In this document: in pieces, positions 35,990 to 47,882 of the stretch
Layout of the letters: each line of letters starts with the position of its first letter
How positions within the stretch are numbered: position 1 is the first letter of the stretch
Assembly: GCA_958299035.1 (NCBI GenBank)
Contig: CATQJL010000316.1
Span: 34,971,441-35,035,440 of the forward strand
Length of the DNA stretch: 64,000 nt
Direction: 5' to 3'
DNA from: Cylicocyclus nassatus
Taxonomy: Eukaryota; Nematoda; Chromadorea; Rhabditida; Strongylidae
Made by a program: the position numbers and the translations under genes
The notes under the pieces: generated by a model
Told to the model about the DNA's origin: nothing
What the model saw: only the letters and a program-made list of their open reading frames with translations
Databases searched by the model: none

Positions 35990-36619
35990 TATATGAACAG
36001 GCATGAATAATATTATTGCAACCCCCTGGTCATGCTTCAGTCTGTGGCTAAATTCTACCACTCTTGTAAAGCCTGCGTAAGAGGAATAGACTTGATAGAT
36101 CTGTCTTACCTCACTCGTCAATGATTGATAAGTGTAAGATGTTGATTAGTATAACTCTCAACTAACTTTGGAACTATTCCGTATTTGACTCTTGTACTCG
36201 CTCGTGTTAATTGTTAAACATTGCTTTAAGAAGGTTGGATAGCTTACGTTTGAGGTGTTGCTGCGCAAATCAAAAAGTTCCGTGTCAAGCCAAGCTTACA
36301 GTAGGTGAAACATTACAAGTGGTGCATGGGACGCGAATCTGGCTTGACGAAGCACCATCAGAGGTAATTTTCTAAAATAGAAAATCTCAATAACTTCCGT
36401 GAAAAGCCAGTAATCAAGAATGTGCGATAATTTAAACGCTGAACATTTCGATAATTTTACATAACATTAATGCTTGTCGATGAACACTCTTATTAACCAT
36501 TAGAATCATGTAAACACTATTTGCGATATCTGTCTGCCTCTTCAACCCTTCATTTGCAGCCTTTCTAAATAATATTTTGAAACTGAACATTGCTCCCCAA
36601 CTGGTGCTTCATTTTGGGC

Positions 36620-38236
36620 ATGGAGATACGGCTATTCTACCCCGTCCCTTCTTTGATTCTTTGTTTCCTGGTGTTAATAGCCTTAGTCAAGGAGAGGAAT
36701 GTCGCCGCTCAAACTACGAAGTATTTTTATCTTCTGCTCATTGCACAATCGATATTCGTGAGTTTATATATGCTTGAGTTTCGCATGTTATAATAAAAAC
36801 ACTCTAGAATATCCTGGCATTCCTGAATTCATTTTATCTCAATTCTGGTATGACAACCAGCAACGGAAGCTATTTCAGCTTCCTTTATACGGGAGTACCG
36901 TCTTTTGTGTGTTCCTTCGTAAGTCGTGTTTTTATTTTTCATAAAAGCAACATAGTGGCTGCGCTAGAGTTGTAAAAACAAATGTCCGGTGAAACATGGC
37001 ACAGATGCAGCATTTTAGTTTGCAAGTATAAATACCAATGAAATGCGAAGAAATTTTTGTAGCCTTATTTCAAAGTTATGCTAGCCACGCATAGGTATTA
37101 GAGCTCATTCAAATCAAAATTGTGAAATTTAGGTTTACGCGACTGCTTATCACATGGTTTTCATAGAGATGTACATGACTTTCTTTATTTCATTTTATAG
37201 AATGACAATGATTACGCATCCGATGGTGCATGTAAAGGTACGAATGTTGCTATTTTATAATTCTACATACTGTGAAATTTCAACGTGTTTTCAAAAGAAT
37301 ATGAACTCGGAAAATCCTTTTGGATGCAATAGTGTCCGAGGCAAAGAGTATATGTGATGATGCGGGACATGTGATGCCAATCATCTCAAATAAGGTTTTC
37401 AGATTTGGAAAGTTCTGCTTCCCCTTGGCATCACTATAACCTTGTTGACGCCATTGCTTTGTACATATAATCTGTATGTTGCAAGTGGCTTTTTTGAGAT
37501 GATTGCAGATTGTTTTTACGTCAATGTAAATGCTGTGAGTAACATGCTAAGCACTGATCACTGCTAGCATTTTCATTGCAGAATGTACAACTTCTGATGA
37601 CGGAACTGTTGATTTTCCTATGTATACTAATGCTCGTTTCATTGTTGGTCAATGTCGCTTCTGTAGTGCTCCTCTGCATTCGCACCACTTTTTATAATAA
37701 AAACAAACTGGAAAGAAATATGCTTGTCCTGGCTTTCTTAGATTTCCTTGTCAAAGCTGTTTACTTTGCTTTATACGTGAGTGAGTTCACAATTGCATCA
37801 AACGTTTTTGATCCTGACCCACCTCACTTTTTCGACAAGATCTGGTTAGTAAAAAGGACATTACGCAGCTTTTATCAAGAAATATTGTTTCAAGAAAAGC
37901 TTTCACGGAATGAGAAATAGAGATGTCTATTGAGTACTTTGAGTACCTAAAAAGGACCTTCAAAAAACATGTTTAGATAGTCATATACACCAACAGAGAT
38001 TCACTTGCCATTGCTGTCAATGCGAACAAATATGCATCGGATGTCCTTACCTTCTCGAACGCTTATCTACTCGTGTTTTTAAATAAGCGAGTTCGTGAAC
38101 GCATCCTTTCTTTCTTTCGATGTCCAAGTAAGTGCAAGCAATTTTTTCTATTGTTAATTGAATAACAGAATATTTTACAGAAAAGGAACAACAATTCACT
38201 GTAACTGTTGTAGTAAACAGTTCACATGCTCGCTGA
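36620..38236 (+). CDS. Seven-transmembrane serpentine receptor, nematode chemoreceptor type (possibly broken)
   Basis: Exons 36620-36757, 36808-36918, 37133-37237, 37403-37534, 37582-37844, 37997-38127 and 38181-38236 are bounded by GT-AG sites and give about 310 residues, typical of nematode serpentine receptors. The first four junctions are in phase 0. Hydrophobic segments occur in exon 1 (PVPSLILCFLVLIALV), 2, 3, 4, twice in 5 and in 6. Exon 3 ends with FISFYRMTMITHP, in the place of the DRY-type motif, and exon 6 has SDVLTFSNAYLLVFLNKRVR, the TM7/C-terminal pattern of srg-superfamily receptors (srv/srx-like; family assignment is tentative). Such proteins sense chemicals at sensory neuron cilia. 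Joining exon 5 to exon 6 gives TG/A, a stop; an alternative donor at 37777 is also out of phase. The ATG at 36620 is the first after an in-frame stop. Confidence 0.75.
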
Positions 38237-39820
38237 TTTCGACTGAAAATTACCAATTTTTCTAAATTCACTGCAGTACCTTCTAAACAACACAGTAAGC
38301 AGAATAACTCTACTCTCCCAAGTCATCTTCACATTTCTGAAGTCAAATCACTCCTTGTATTGTCTTTTTTTGCATAGAATTGGACAAAATCTGCCAGAAT
38401 CTATACATTATAAAAGTCTCTATGAAGTTTACGCCTTAACAATGAATGACATTGGTCTCTGAGCCAGCCATTTTCTTGATTTGTTGTTACAGTGAGCATG
38501 GGATTCAGTGAACATTCAGTGAACACAGCTTTGTTATTAGGAAAAAATAGCATGAAGAATTTGAAGATCCTGCTTGAATGTTCGTGATTATAAACTTTGA
38601 TTTAGTGTCATTTCCATATGGATTTGGTAATAGGGAAACGAATTCTAAAGAATGTCGAAGCTCTGTTAAAATTGGTTTTGGGGCGAGTTTCAAATTTATA
38701 GTAACGTTAAAGTCAGTGTCGGCTTCCGATTTCCGTTTGAGGGGGAGGGGGGTGGGGAGACAATTAAATTGTGGAACGAAAGTGCATGGCCTTCACCACT
38801 CCGAAAATATTCTGGGATGCTTCTCAAAATTTTTGAGGCACCATGAACTTTTCAAAAAGATTTCAAAAATGACTTTATTAGTTCACTGTGAAAGCAATGT
38901 CGCTTTTTCAAATGAACATCACATTTCGTGGAACTAAGATTTCCAAAAAGATCTTGGTAGCATTGCAGCATTTCATTCTCTTTTCCCTGAACTGCTCGAG
39001 CATTACTACGGCCATAGCTTCTTGCTGCATCAAGATTTGAAGATGGCTTTAAATACGTTGAATAGGGAAATTCATCCTCTTTACAATCTTGACTCTAATG
39101 TAAGTTAATGAGAGAAAATTTGAGAGATGAAAAAAATGGTGAATTGCTCGATTTTGGCATTTTTGAGCAAGGTCCATAAAAATACTGAAAGAAGGCAGAG
39201 TGGTCCCAAAAATTCGTACATACTCCTCTATACAGTGTTGCTACGTGCAGTAGACTTAATCTTACCGAAATCTGGAAAACTTAGAATTAAAATTGAATTG
39301 TTTGTATTTTCGGAATAAAAATTGAATTTTTTATTTTCCTGTGTGGTCACGCAAGGAAGCGAAGCACCTTTTTGATGACTTTTTGCATCACTTCCAGATT
39401 TTTTCTCACATCAGAAATGGAGAACTTTCCGGTTATCAATTCATTAGTGGATACTTTAGTGGATATTTTTGTTGATTGGTGTTCTTGCTGCCTTTTTTTC
39501 AATCAAAAAATGTCATTTCCGTCGGTTCTAGTGAACCTGAGTCTACCATTGCACGCAAGTTAACACTGTTAAGGAATATGTGCAAATTTTTGCCGTTTTC
39601 CAGTTTTTTGGAGACCTTGCTAAAGAATGCCTACATCCATTAACTCTCGTGGATTGCTTGTATCTCTCGCATTTTTTCTCAATAGCTCACGTCAAGGTAA
39701 CGACTGTAAAAAGGGTGATTTTCTTCTTTTATAAAAATCAAAGCCATCTCAGAACCTTAATGCAGCAAGAAGTTATGATCTATGGAAAACGGTGCTGCAG
39801 AACTTTCACTACCACTTAAA
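38237..39820. other. No gene recognised
   Basis: A few open frames of 60-119 codons (for example 38578-38937) look non-coding. FFGDLAKECLHPLTLVDCLY at 39601-39660 follows a TTTCCAG acceptor-like site but could not be connected to other exons. Confidence 0.4.
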
Positions 39821-40498
39821 CAGGGTGTCCTAAAAAGATGTGCACACTGTTTGATTGTTAATAACTCTCTTGCTTTCATGTCTTTTGCCGAGCTTGAGGT
39901 ACCATTTTTTTAAGCGAGGTCCAACTTAGATTCATAGTATGGAGCGAACTATCAGCCGCTCTTCATTACTGTAGGATTACGGTAGGAATTTCGAGAACGA
40001 TTTTGAGCCATTGAAAGCGGTATTTTGCCTCAGAAAAAAAGCCAAACAAGCCAGAAACTCTTGAACTGGGTCAATCAAAGTCGCTGATTTTGAATATGAA
40101 AATTGCACGTCAGTACACTGTTTCTTTCATGAGTTATTTCAGATTTAGGGTAACAACTGATTTTCCAGTGTTCGTCAAAAATGTGAATACGCCATTAAGA
40201 AAGTTCGGAAAACTGGTGGGAAGTTATGTAGTGAAATCAGCACGCCTGAAAACTTTGCTGCACACATTTTTAATTTTTTGAAACTATTTCATCAAAAGGC
40301 CTAATCCACAGTGACGATGTGTTCTGAAAGTTCATACCGTAATCATACAGTAATGAAGAGCGATTGGTGATTCGCTCTATGCTGTAAATCTAAGTTTATC
40401 CTCGCTTTACAGAATGGTACCTCAAGCTCGGCAAAAGACACGAAAGCAAGAGAGTTATTAACGAGCAAACAGTGTGCACATCTTTTTGGGACACTATG
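39821..40498. mobile_element. Fold-back element with CAGGGTGTCC-type ends
   Basis: CAGGGTGTCCTAAAAAGATG at the left is matched, inverted, by CATAGTGTCCCAAAAAGATG at the right. The arms are similar over roughly 180 bases each, including TGTGCACACTGTTTG and TTGCCGAGCTTGAGGTACCA. No exact target duplication could be fixed. No transposase. Confidence 0.7.
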
Positions 40499-41262
40499 TA
40501 TAACTCACTTGCACAATCTCATATCTCATGTACGTAACTTTCAACCCCTCCCCCTCGGTCCGCCACCGGTCACCCCCTGCTTATAAGTGTAGGAGCCAGA
40601 TTCAGCCTTTTTCATTATTACATGCAATGAGTCGATAGAAAAGACATGGTTATGACCATCTCAGAAATGTGAACCTCTCGTTTAAACTTCAGACTTATAT
40701 TACCGTTATAAGATAGTCATAGTCGGCCCGGTAAAAAAGTCACCTTCGCCGTAGATAAGGTACATGTTTGAAGCAATAGGTGAAAACAGATCGGACAATT
40801 AGTTAAATGTTGCTTGCTAGAAATCGGTCATGTTGTTGTAGAAAGTATACTCGACGTGTGCTTTCGTACATCTTTCAACAGAACTTACATGGCAACACAT
40901 ATAGGGTCTTCATAATATTGTGACAAAGTTGCGATTTTTGCGCCTACCAAACGTCACCTTAACGAAAGGCATCAGGCTAACGCTCAGCTCAGTTTTCAAT
41001 ATTTAAAAGCTATCATATGCATGCTAAGAAAGTTGCATACGCGACACCACAATCGCTGCTATCGTCACAATAAATAGATGCTGTTTTCAGCAATTAGCTC
41101 CTTCAATTTCCAATAGACTAATTCCGATTGAAAGTTCTACAAAGGTAAGTCACAACTAAGTGACCCTATCGCAGGAAGCAACGAGCATAGAGCGCTGATC
41201 TTGAACTTGTCTTGCGTATGTGCGGAACGCTTTCAAGATGGAAGTTATGGGCATTTTCTTCA

Positions 41263-41713
41263 TCTTATATTTGAAGCTGAATGTCTGTATTACGTATGTA
41301 TGTTTGTATGTATGTTCCGAATAGAAAATTCCATTTCTCAACCGATCCGGACCAATGGTGCACATAGACTTCGGGGCAGGGCGGGTGTCATAGGCTACTT
41401 TTCGTCATCGATCGATATCGATGTTATCGATTTTCATCGATTTCTTTGCAGAATACGCCTACGGGGCTGGGATCGCTGATTACGAATACGATATTAGTTT
41501 CTAGAATTATCCATCACTTCTATTGATTTTATCAATTTTTTGCAAAGTTTGAGCTATGGGGCTGGGAGTTAGCACATGGGGTAATCGAGCATGCTGATTA
41601 CTGAGTGGTAGTGAAGGCATGTAGACGTGGGCACAGGGGAAAGTTGTACACGGATAGGGATGAAAGCTTTATCATAATGGACAGGACCGAGCTGAGCCGG
41701 ACAAGCCAGCTAA
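41263..41713 (+). mobile_element. Helitron-like relic, related to 3334-4491
   Basis: Starts TCTTATATTTGAAGCTGAAT after an A and ends GCCAGCTAA; the following base is C, not the expected T, so the end has decayed. It shares the AACCGATCCGGACCA motif, the ATCGAT-rich stretch and the GGGGCTGGGAG block with the longer element at 3334-4491, but has only one repeat unit. Confidence 0.6.
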
Positions 41714-42069
41714 CTCCCCTTCAGCAGAAAACTGGGGTTGTTCACTATAGTTTTACGTGATGAAAGTAAATGTGATTCTATTCTTGACGCATTTCACAAA
41801 ATTCCTCAAATATTCCGACTTTATGCACCTCTGCCCCGCCAGGGAAATTGCCCTAGTTGGTCTGGAAGGACCAAAACGGGAATTCAATGTTTATGCAGCT
41901 TAAAACTTTTCTTTTTCCCCCAAATCTCTTTAGCGCACCTCACTCTCCATGTTACGCCTTTCCTCTTGCTTTCACATTCCACCAGAATAAGTTGATGCTC
42001 ATAATCAAAGAAACAGTACAACACGACCCGAATGGAAAAAAAATTTATGATAGGTGAAGGAATGAAGTC

Positions 42070-42184
42070 GTTTTATGCCAACTGGCTGGTGCATGTTCAA
42101 AAGCGTGGCTGATGCCACGCACCTTCATTAGAAAAAAATTTTTGTCGCCCCTCCCCCCGGGCCGAAATCCTGGGTACGCCGCTG
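42070..42184. mobile_element. Fragment of hAT-like MITE end
   Basis: Its last bases (CCTGGGTACGCCGCTG) and the preceding GCACCTTCATTAGAAAAAAA match the right end of the 6511-6882 element. It stops exactly where the truncated LTR element W begins (42185). The left end of the MITE is not visible. Confidence 0.55.
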
Positions 42185-43693
42185 CTACATAAATATTTTT
42201 ATTTTTGTTAGGTGCTTCTATAAATCAAATCGCTATTACATCCAGCGTGGAATGCTGACCTCCAGAACAATTTAAACCGCGCAACTGTCCACTCGCGCTT
42301 ATCACCTAGGCAATTTAAATACACAACTGTTATACGCATTAAACAAAGCAATAAATAAGGCGACGAGCATCAACAAGAATATTTATGACCCCCTAATACT
42401 TCCGATTGGCTGTGACCTCGCCAACTGTCGCTTACACTAAGATTTACAACACTATTTTTGAGTGCAATGAATTAAACAGTGTCAACAACTTTATTTACAA
42501 GTACAAATATTTTGTTTACAATAAGAGGAGAACAAGCAATAACAGAATAACTATTAGTAACTCCCTGCGATTACTTGTATTTTTTCCGCGTTCCAACATA
42601 TTCCCTCGGGAAGTCACAGTGCAGATTTTCTAAGTTCACCTGCGTTATCCCCGCTAGGTTTCTCTGCAAGAACTTCGCAAATCCTACGGGCAGCGGCGCA
42701 AACCTCCCATAGTTCACGATGTGGAACGCACCCATAATTAACCGCAACTACGGGTGATTACCTCTCCATAGTTTGTCGGGACGGAATATGTTGAATATCT
42801 TCTTCTTGCGGACCGCATCGGTGCTGAAAAATTTTTTTTTATTTTATTATATATCAAGATTTGAAAAATTTTTTTAGGAAAAGAAATTGAAAAAATAGAG
42901 AAAGCTTACCGAATAATATTTTGTCCCGATCTGATGGTTATCCTCACTATCCCCTCCCCGCTTACGTTACCTTTTGGAGGAAATGGACGAGAAGTTCCTC
43001 CTCTTCCTCAGGGTGGGTGCACGGATTTTCGCCCGGTGCACCCACCCTAGTTTATTCGAAAACAAACACAGCGATAAATAATAAAATAGGGCTATAGGGA
43101 GCACCTCGTGCACCCTCTTCATTTCCCTCACCATCCGAGTGAGGTCCCAAATAAATAAATAAATATATACATTCAATATAAAGGAAATGTTTTTTCCCTT
43201 AAAAATTTTTTTCTTTTTCTCCCCCTTTCTTTTCCCTGATTTGAATCAAAAAATTTTTTTAAATAAACTACCTTTTCGTGTTGCCTGCGTAGAGCCTCCG
43301 ACTCCTTCAATTGGTTGCTGTGCAGGCCCCTGCTCCATTAGCATGCACCTGCCTCCTGGCTACGCTCAGCTCCCCTTCGAGCTGCTGAATCTTCTCCAAG
43401 GACTGAGTTGCATGTGACTGAGCCCTAGCGGTGGCGCTACCAGAGGCAGGAGGACTAAAGTCTTCCACACCCTCTCCGAAACACTGAGGCTGAAAAAGCA
43501 CACAATAAAATAGGATCAAAAAAGATAAAATGATTTCTATCCTCCTCTTCCGATAAAATAAGATAGAATAAAAATGAAATAAAGTAATCTTTTTCATTTT
43601 CCTTTTCGAAAACCACACAATAAAAGAGAACAAAACGAGATAATTTTTATTCTTCACTTTTGATGAAATGAAATAATTCTTATTCTTCTTCTT

Positions 43694-43907
43694 TGTCGGG
43701 TCCACATCAGCTGTCCCTCCTCTTGGTGCGGGTTGTAAAGCCCGCTGGAGGACAGTGACCCCCGACGACCGCGACCAGCAGGTTGCCCCTGCAGCCTCTT
43801 CCCCTTTTCCCCACTTTCCCTATATTCATCCTAAATAATAAATATTAGTAAATCAAACTTATGTACCTACACATCAGGTAAAGGCAAGGCCAGCCTTTAA
43901 CCTGACA
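43694..43907 (+). repeat. 5' LTR of element X
   Basis: Starts TGTCGGGTCC and ends AACCTGACA. It contains AATAATAAATATTAG, a possible polyadenylation region. Compared with the 3' LTR it has lost six bases (CCGCTA) near 43870. Confidence 0.9.
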
Positions 43908-43925
43908 TGGAGGACCCGAAGATTT
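43908..43925 (+). promoter_or_regulatory. Primer-binding site of element X
   Basis: TGGAGGACCCGAAG begins with TGG directly after the 5' LTR, as expected for pairing with a tRNA CCA end. Y has the same site with two extra G (50418). The tRNA species is not determined. Confidence 0.65.
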
Positions 43926-44291
43926 GAATTTATCCCCCCTGTTTTTTTTAGCTTGAAAAAAAAATTTTCCTTTTACCCCTCTAATTTTTAAAATTCTAAA
44001 AATTATTTTTGAAAAGAGAATTAATTTTCTCTCGGGCAAATTTATTATCCCCCCCCCCTTCCCTCTTCGTCTCCAAGAACCGTCGACGGACACAAACGGA
44101 CGAATTAGTGAGTATTTTTTCACACATCGACACTGTTCTATTAAAAAGAATATCTAATCCTTTCAGAAAAAAATAAAATATTTGTGTACAAATGATTACC
44201 TAATATTTGAAAAAAAAGTCCTGCGAACAGTCCCAAACGTCGATCTAAAAATTTTCCTAAATCTAGATTTATAATTAATAAAATAAATTAA

Positions 44292-44549
44292 TCCGAGAAC
44301 CGAGACCCGAGAACCGAGATCCGAGAACCGAGAACCGAGATTTCGATTTTCTTTCACGCCCTTTTCTTTCTGAAACCGGAATTTTGAAGTAACCTCCATG
44401 AATTTTTTCTCCTTTCCTTTTGCAACCGCAAAATTTGAAACCGCAATTTTTTTATCTTACTTCGCCATTATAAATATCATCCCCGCTATTTTTTCCCGAG
44501 AACCGAGATCCGAGATCCGCGAACCGAGAACCGAGATCCGAGATCCGAA
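44292..44549 (+). repeat. CCGAGAA/CCGAGAT repeat clusters in the X leader
   Basis: Two clusters (44292-44340 and 44496-44549) of 7-base units CCGAGAA, CCGAGAT or CCGAGAC lie between the primer-binding site and the antisense gene. The same pair occurs in Y (50806-50853 and 51014-51068). Function unknown; they could be packaging or regulatory signals or plain minisatellites. Confidence 0.85.
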
Positions 44550-45044
44550 ATTTCGAGAAGTTTTTATTTTTCTTTCTTCTTCTAATTTTTTTAGGTCTAA
44601 GTAATATTGAAAAATGGTAATTACGTTTCAGACAATGGACTTGTTCGCTTAGCTAGCTCAAAATCAAACCTAATGTATACCTAAGCCCTACATAAATATT
44701 TTTATTTATGCTAGGCGCTTCAATTAATCAAATTGCTATTACATCTAGCTTGGAATGCTGACCTCCGGAAGAATTTAAACCGCGCAACCGTCCACACGCG
44801 CTTATCTCCCAGGAAATTTACGAACGCAACTGCTATCAACATTAAACAAAGCGATTAATATGGCGGCGCGCATCAACAAGGATTATTTATGACCCCCTAA
44901 TATTTCCTAACGGCTGTGACCCCATCAATTGTGGCCTAAACTATGATTACAACATTATTTTCTGGTACAATAAATTACACACTTGCAATAAGTAGTTTAT
45001 TCGAAAACAAACACAGCGATAAATAATAAAATAAATTACAAACA

Positions 45045-46600
45045 TTAATAAATCCGCTCGATGTATTTATACTTCTTCCCGCGCTTTGCACGACTCTTTA
45101 AGAGAGTCGCAGTGCAAATTTTCCAACTGCACCTCGGAAATCCCCCCCCCCCCAAATTCCTCGGAAGGAATTTGGCGAAGTTTTCCGGCAGTGGGGCTGC
45201 TCGTCCATACTTCACCATGCGTAAGGCGCCCATGTGCACCCGCACCCAGGGATGGTCCGCGTGCCATAGCTTGTCCGGGCGGTGGAGGTTGAACCTCCTT
45301 CTCTGGCCCGACCTCATAGGGGCTGAAAAAATTTTTTTTATTGCTTGCCAAATTAAAACAAAAAAAATTATTTTTGTGTGTTTCTCACTTGAAAAAAAAT
45401 AATAATAAAACTTAAAAAAAACCCCCCACCGAAAAAGAATTTGTCCCGGTCGGTGGTCACGCAGACCATACCTTCGCCATGCGTGATAATCTCTGTGAAG
45501 GTCTCCACCATGTTCCCTCTGGAGGAAGTGGTGGAGCAGCTCTTCCTCCTCCTCCGGATGCAGGGCGCGAAGCTTGGCCCTGTGCGCTTCGAGGGCCTTG
45601 GGCAGCACCTCGTGCACTGAACGTAAATCCCTTACCATGCGGGTGAGGTTCTAAATATACGTAATTAAAAAAAAATTTTCCTGTATAAAAATGAATTTTA
45701 AAAAAAATTTTTCTCCCTAATTTGAATCAAAATTATTTTTTTTCCAAAATAAACATACCTTTCGTGTTGCTTGCATAGGGCCTGCGTCTCCTTCAGTTGG
45801 TTTGCATGCAAATCAGCCCTGACGGTGGCGTTGTATAACGCCAACGAGTCCACCGACGCTCTGCCAGAGGAAGGAGGACTGAAGTCCTCCACATCCTCTC
45901 CGAAACATTCAGGCTGAAAAAGCACACAATAAAATAGGATTGAAGAAGATAAAATAAAATGATTTCTATTCTTTTCTTCCGATAAATTAAGATAGAATAA
46001 AAATGAGATAAAATAATCCTTTTTTCATTTTATTTTCGAAAACCACATTATAGAAGAAAATAGAACGAGATGATTTTTTTATTCTTCACCTTCGATAGAA
46101 TGAAATAATTCTTATTTTTCTCTTTCGATAAAATAAGATAATCTTGATTTTTTTTACCTTCGATAAATTAAAAACAATTTCCTTTTCTCCTCCGAAAAGC
46201 ATATAGTAAGAGAAGATGAGATAAGATGATTTTATTTTTTCTCTCATTCGATAAGATAAATTTTTTCCTAATTTTCTTTTCTTCTCCTTTCAGTAAGATA
46301 GGAAAAAATAATAATAATTTTATTTTTTTTAATTTCATTTTTTCCCTCTCTTTTCCCAAAATACAGAAACAGGAAATAAAATAATAAATTCAATTTCTTT
46401 TTCTTCCATTTTTTCTCCTTCTGTATAGCAAAAACCAATGTATAAATCAAAAACTTACGGAGGCTGATGGATCGGCACAATTCCTCCAACGTTGGAGTTA
46501 AGGGATTTCGTACGACTTCCCTTGCAGCATCACGAGCTGCAAGCTCGGTCTGTCTCTCAGCATCATGAGAGGCAGCGCTGCTGGTTCCAGAGGTGAACAT
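45045..46600 (-). pseudogene. Antisense spliced gene, X copy
   Basis: Exons: A 46459-46600 (start MFTSGTSSAASHDAERQ), B 45759-45913, C 45430-45650, D 45045-45322 ending in TAA. Every junction has GT and AG at the same place as in Y. Exon C carries the acidic block LHPEEEEELLHHFLQ; exon D carries PLPENFAKFL and ends KYKYIERIY. Breaks: five bases lost at the end of exon A, an in-frame loss of about 96 bases (the coiled-coil part) and one base at the donor of exon B, two bases lost in exon C, and a 12-base G run in exon D that puts the C-terminus out of frame. A possible 5' exon starting MAKS lies at 46804-46835 but its phase does not fit. No homology recognised. Confidence 0.7.
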
Positions 46601-47450
46601 TTTTCGATGTTTGGAGGTTTGTTGAGGTAGTATCTGAAACAGGAAATAAAATAGGACGGCTAAAATCACAAACCTGAGCAGAGCATTTTCTAGAGCTGTT
46701 GACTGTAAGGAGAGCAGAAGTAAGTATGATGCCTAACTTATGCAATAATATTGGGCGTATAAGGGTTAAATTTACATGTCACAGGGCTATAAATTTACCT
46801 TACCTAGAGCGTCCTCCATAAGCAGACTTCGCCATTGGGCGAAAACGGCAGCAGCGGTCCATTTACTGCAACTACAGCAATAACTAGTTATAACTATTCT
46901 TATTCATATTTATAATTAAATACCATTGTATTTATAGAATATATATATATATATTGATATATATTTTTAAGTACAGAAGGTCATTGATTTTACACTTTCT
47001 TACTGTAATGGTTAGCTCCGCCCACCCAGTGTAATTTTCTGTTGACCCGCCCCCTCCGGCGCTAGCTCGGACCATTCCGCCCTTGGTGCCCACACAGTTC
47101 GGTCGTCAAGCCTCTCTCTCTTCGAAGTCCTCAGCTCAGCCACATCCACCGTAGTCCAGCAACCAATCAAGCCCATCTATCTACTGCATCTTGGACGAAC
47201 GACGAATAGGATACAGGTGCGATTCTATTGCTAGATTCTTATTTTTCTTACCTTTTTCGTACATTTTCTCCTTCTCGTTCCATTCTCAGGGCTATATAGA
47301 CTTCTAATATCAAAGTTAAATTTCAGTAGAATCAAAAAGTTTTTGAAAAAAAAATTTTTTTTTTCTTTCTCAATTTTTTTTCTTTTCTCAGCTCAAAATT
47401 TTCTGCGTTTCTTTTGAAAAAAAATCCAACGAACAATTTTTTTTGTGTAT

Positions 47451-47866
47451 TGTCATGAACTCCCGTCCATGATGACAGAACGTCTCCGCGCTGAGCAGAG
47501 ACGAGCGTTCTTTGTTGCCGGCCGGTATAAAAACAGTTGCGATATCATGCCGGGGGCTTCTTCCATTAGTCTTCTTTATGGGGTCGGTACCATGGGCTTC
47601 CCCCACGTTTATCTGCTATTGCCATCTTGTCTAGAAAGGTAAATAGTAACCCGCCAGTAAACATGAAAGGGAACGAAAGTAGTGAGCTTAGAATTGTTCT
47701 TCCTAAGATTAGATTTGAGCCATGGGAAATATTTGTATCCTGAAGCTGGAATGGAAGTAGGTAAAGCTTGATAGCAGTTAGGCAGTAGTTCATGTTATGC
47801 TGTGTTAATAAATATCAATCTGCTGTGTAGTTCGACATATTTGGACCGGATGCTCGGTTCAAAACA
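47451..47866. mobile_element. Solo LTR of an unrelated retrotransposon
   Basis: This 416-bp block is absent from the matching place in Y (56837-56840), where TTTTTTTGTGTATGATAG is uninterrupted. It begins TGTCATGAAC, ends TTCAAAACA (TG...CA ends with inverted TGT/ACA) and is flanked by TGTAT on both sides (47446-47450 and 47867-47871). It contains a TATA-like GGTATAAAAAC and, 280 bases later, GTTAATAAATA, in order for an LTR promoter and polyadenylation signal on the plus strand. It lies 17 bases before the gag ATG of X. Confidence 0.85.
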
Positions 47867-47882
47867 TGTATGATAGATTTAC

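Noticed and set aside
38578..38937. 119-codon plus-strand gene
   Set aside because: Composition and lack of splice or start context suggest chance; no family resemblance.
43307..43705. Single-exon minus-strand protein of 132 codons
   Set aside because: Most of it translates the A+T-rich intron of the antisense gene; only the C-terminal part (exon B) is real exon sequence, as comparison with X and Y shows.
46804..46835. First coding exon (MAKS...) of the antisense gene
   Set aside because: A start and a GTAAGG donor are present in X and Y, but the phase does not fit exon A, so it is mentioned only as a possible leader exon.
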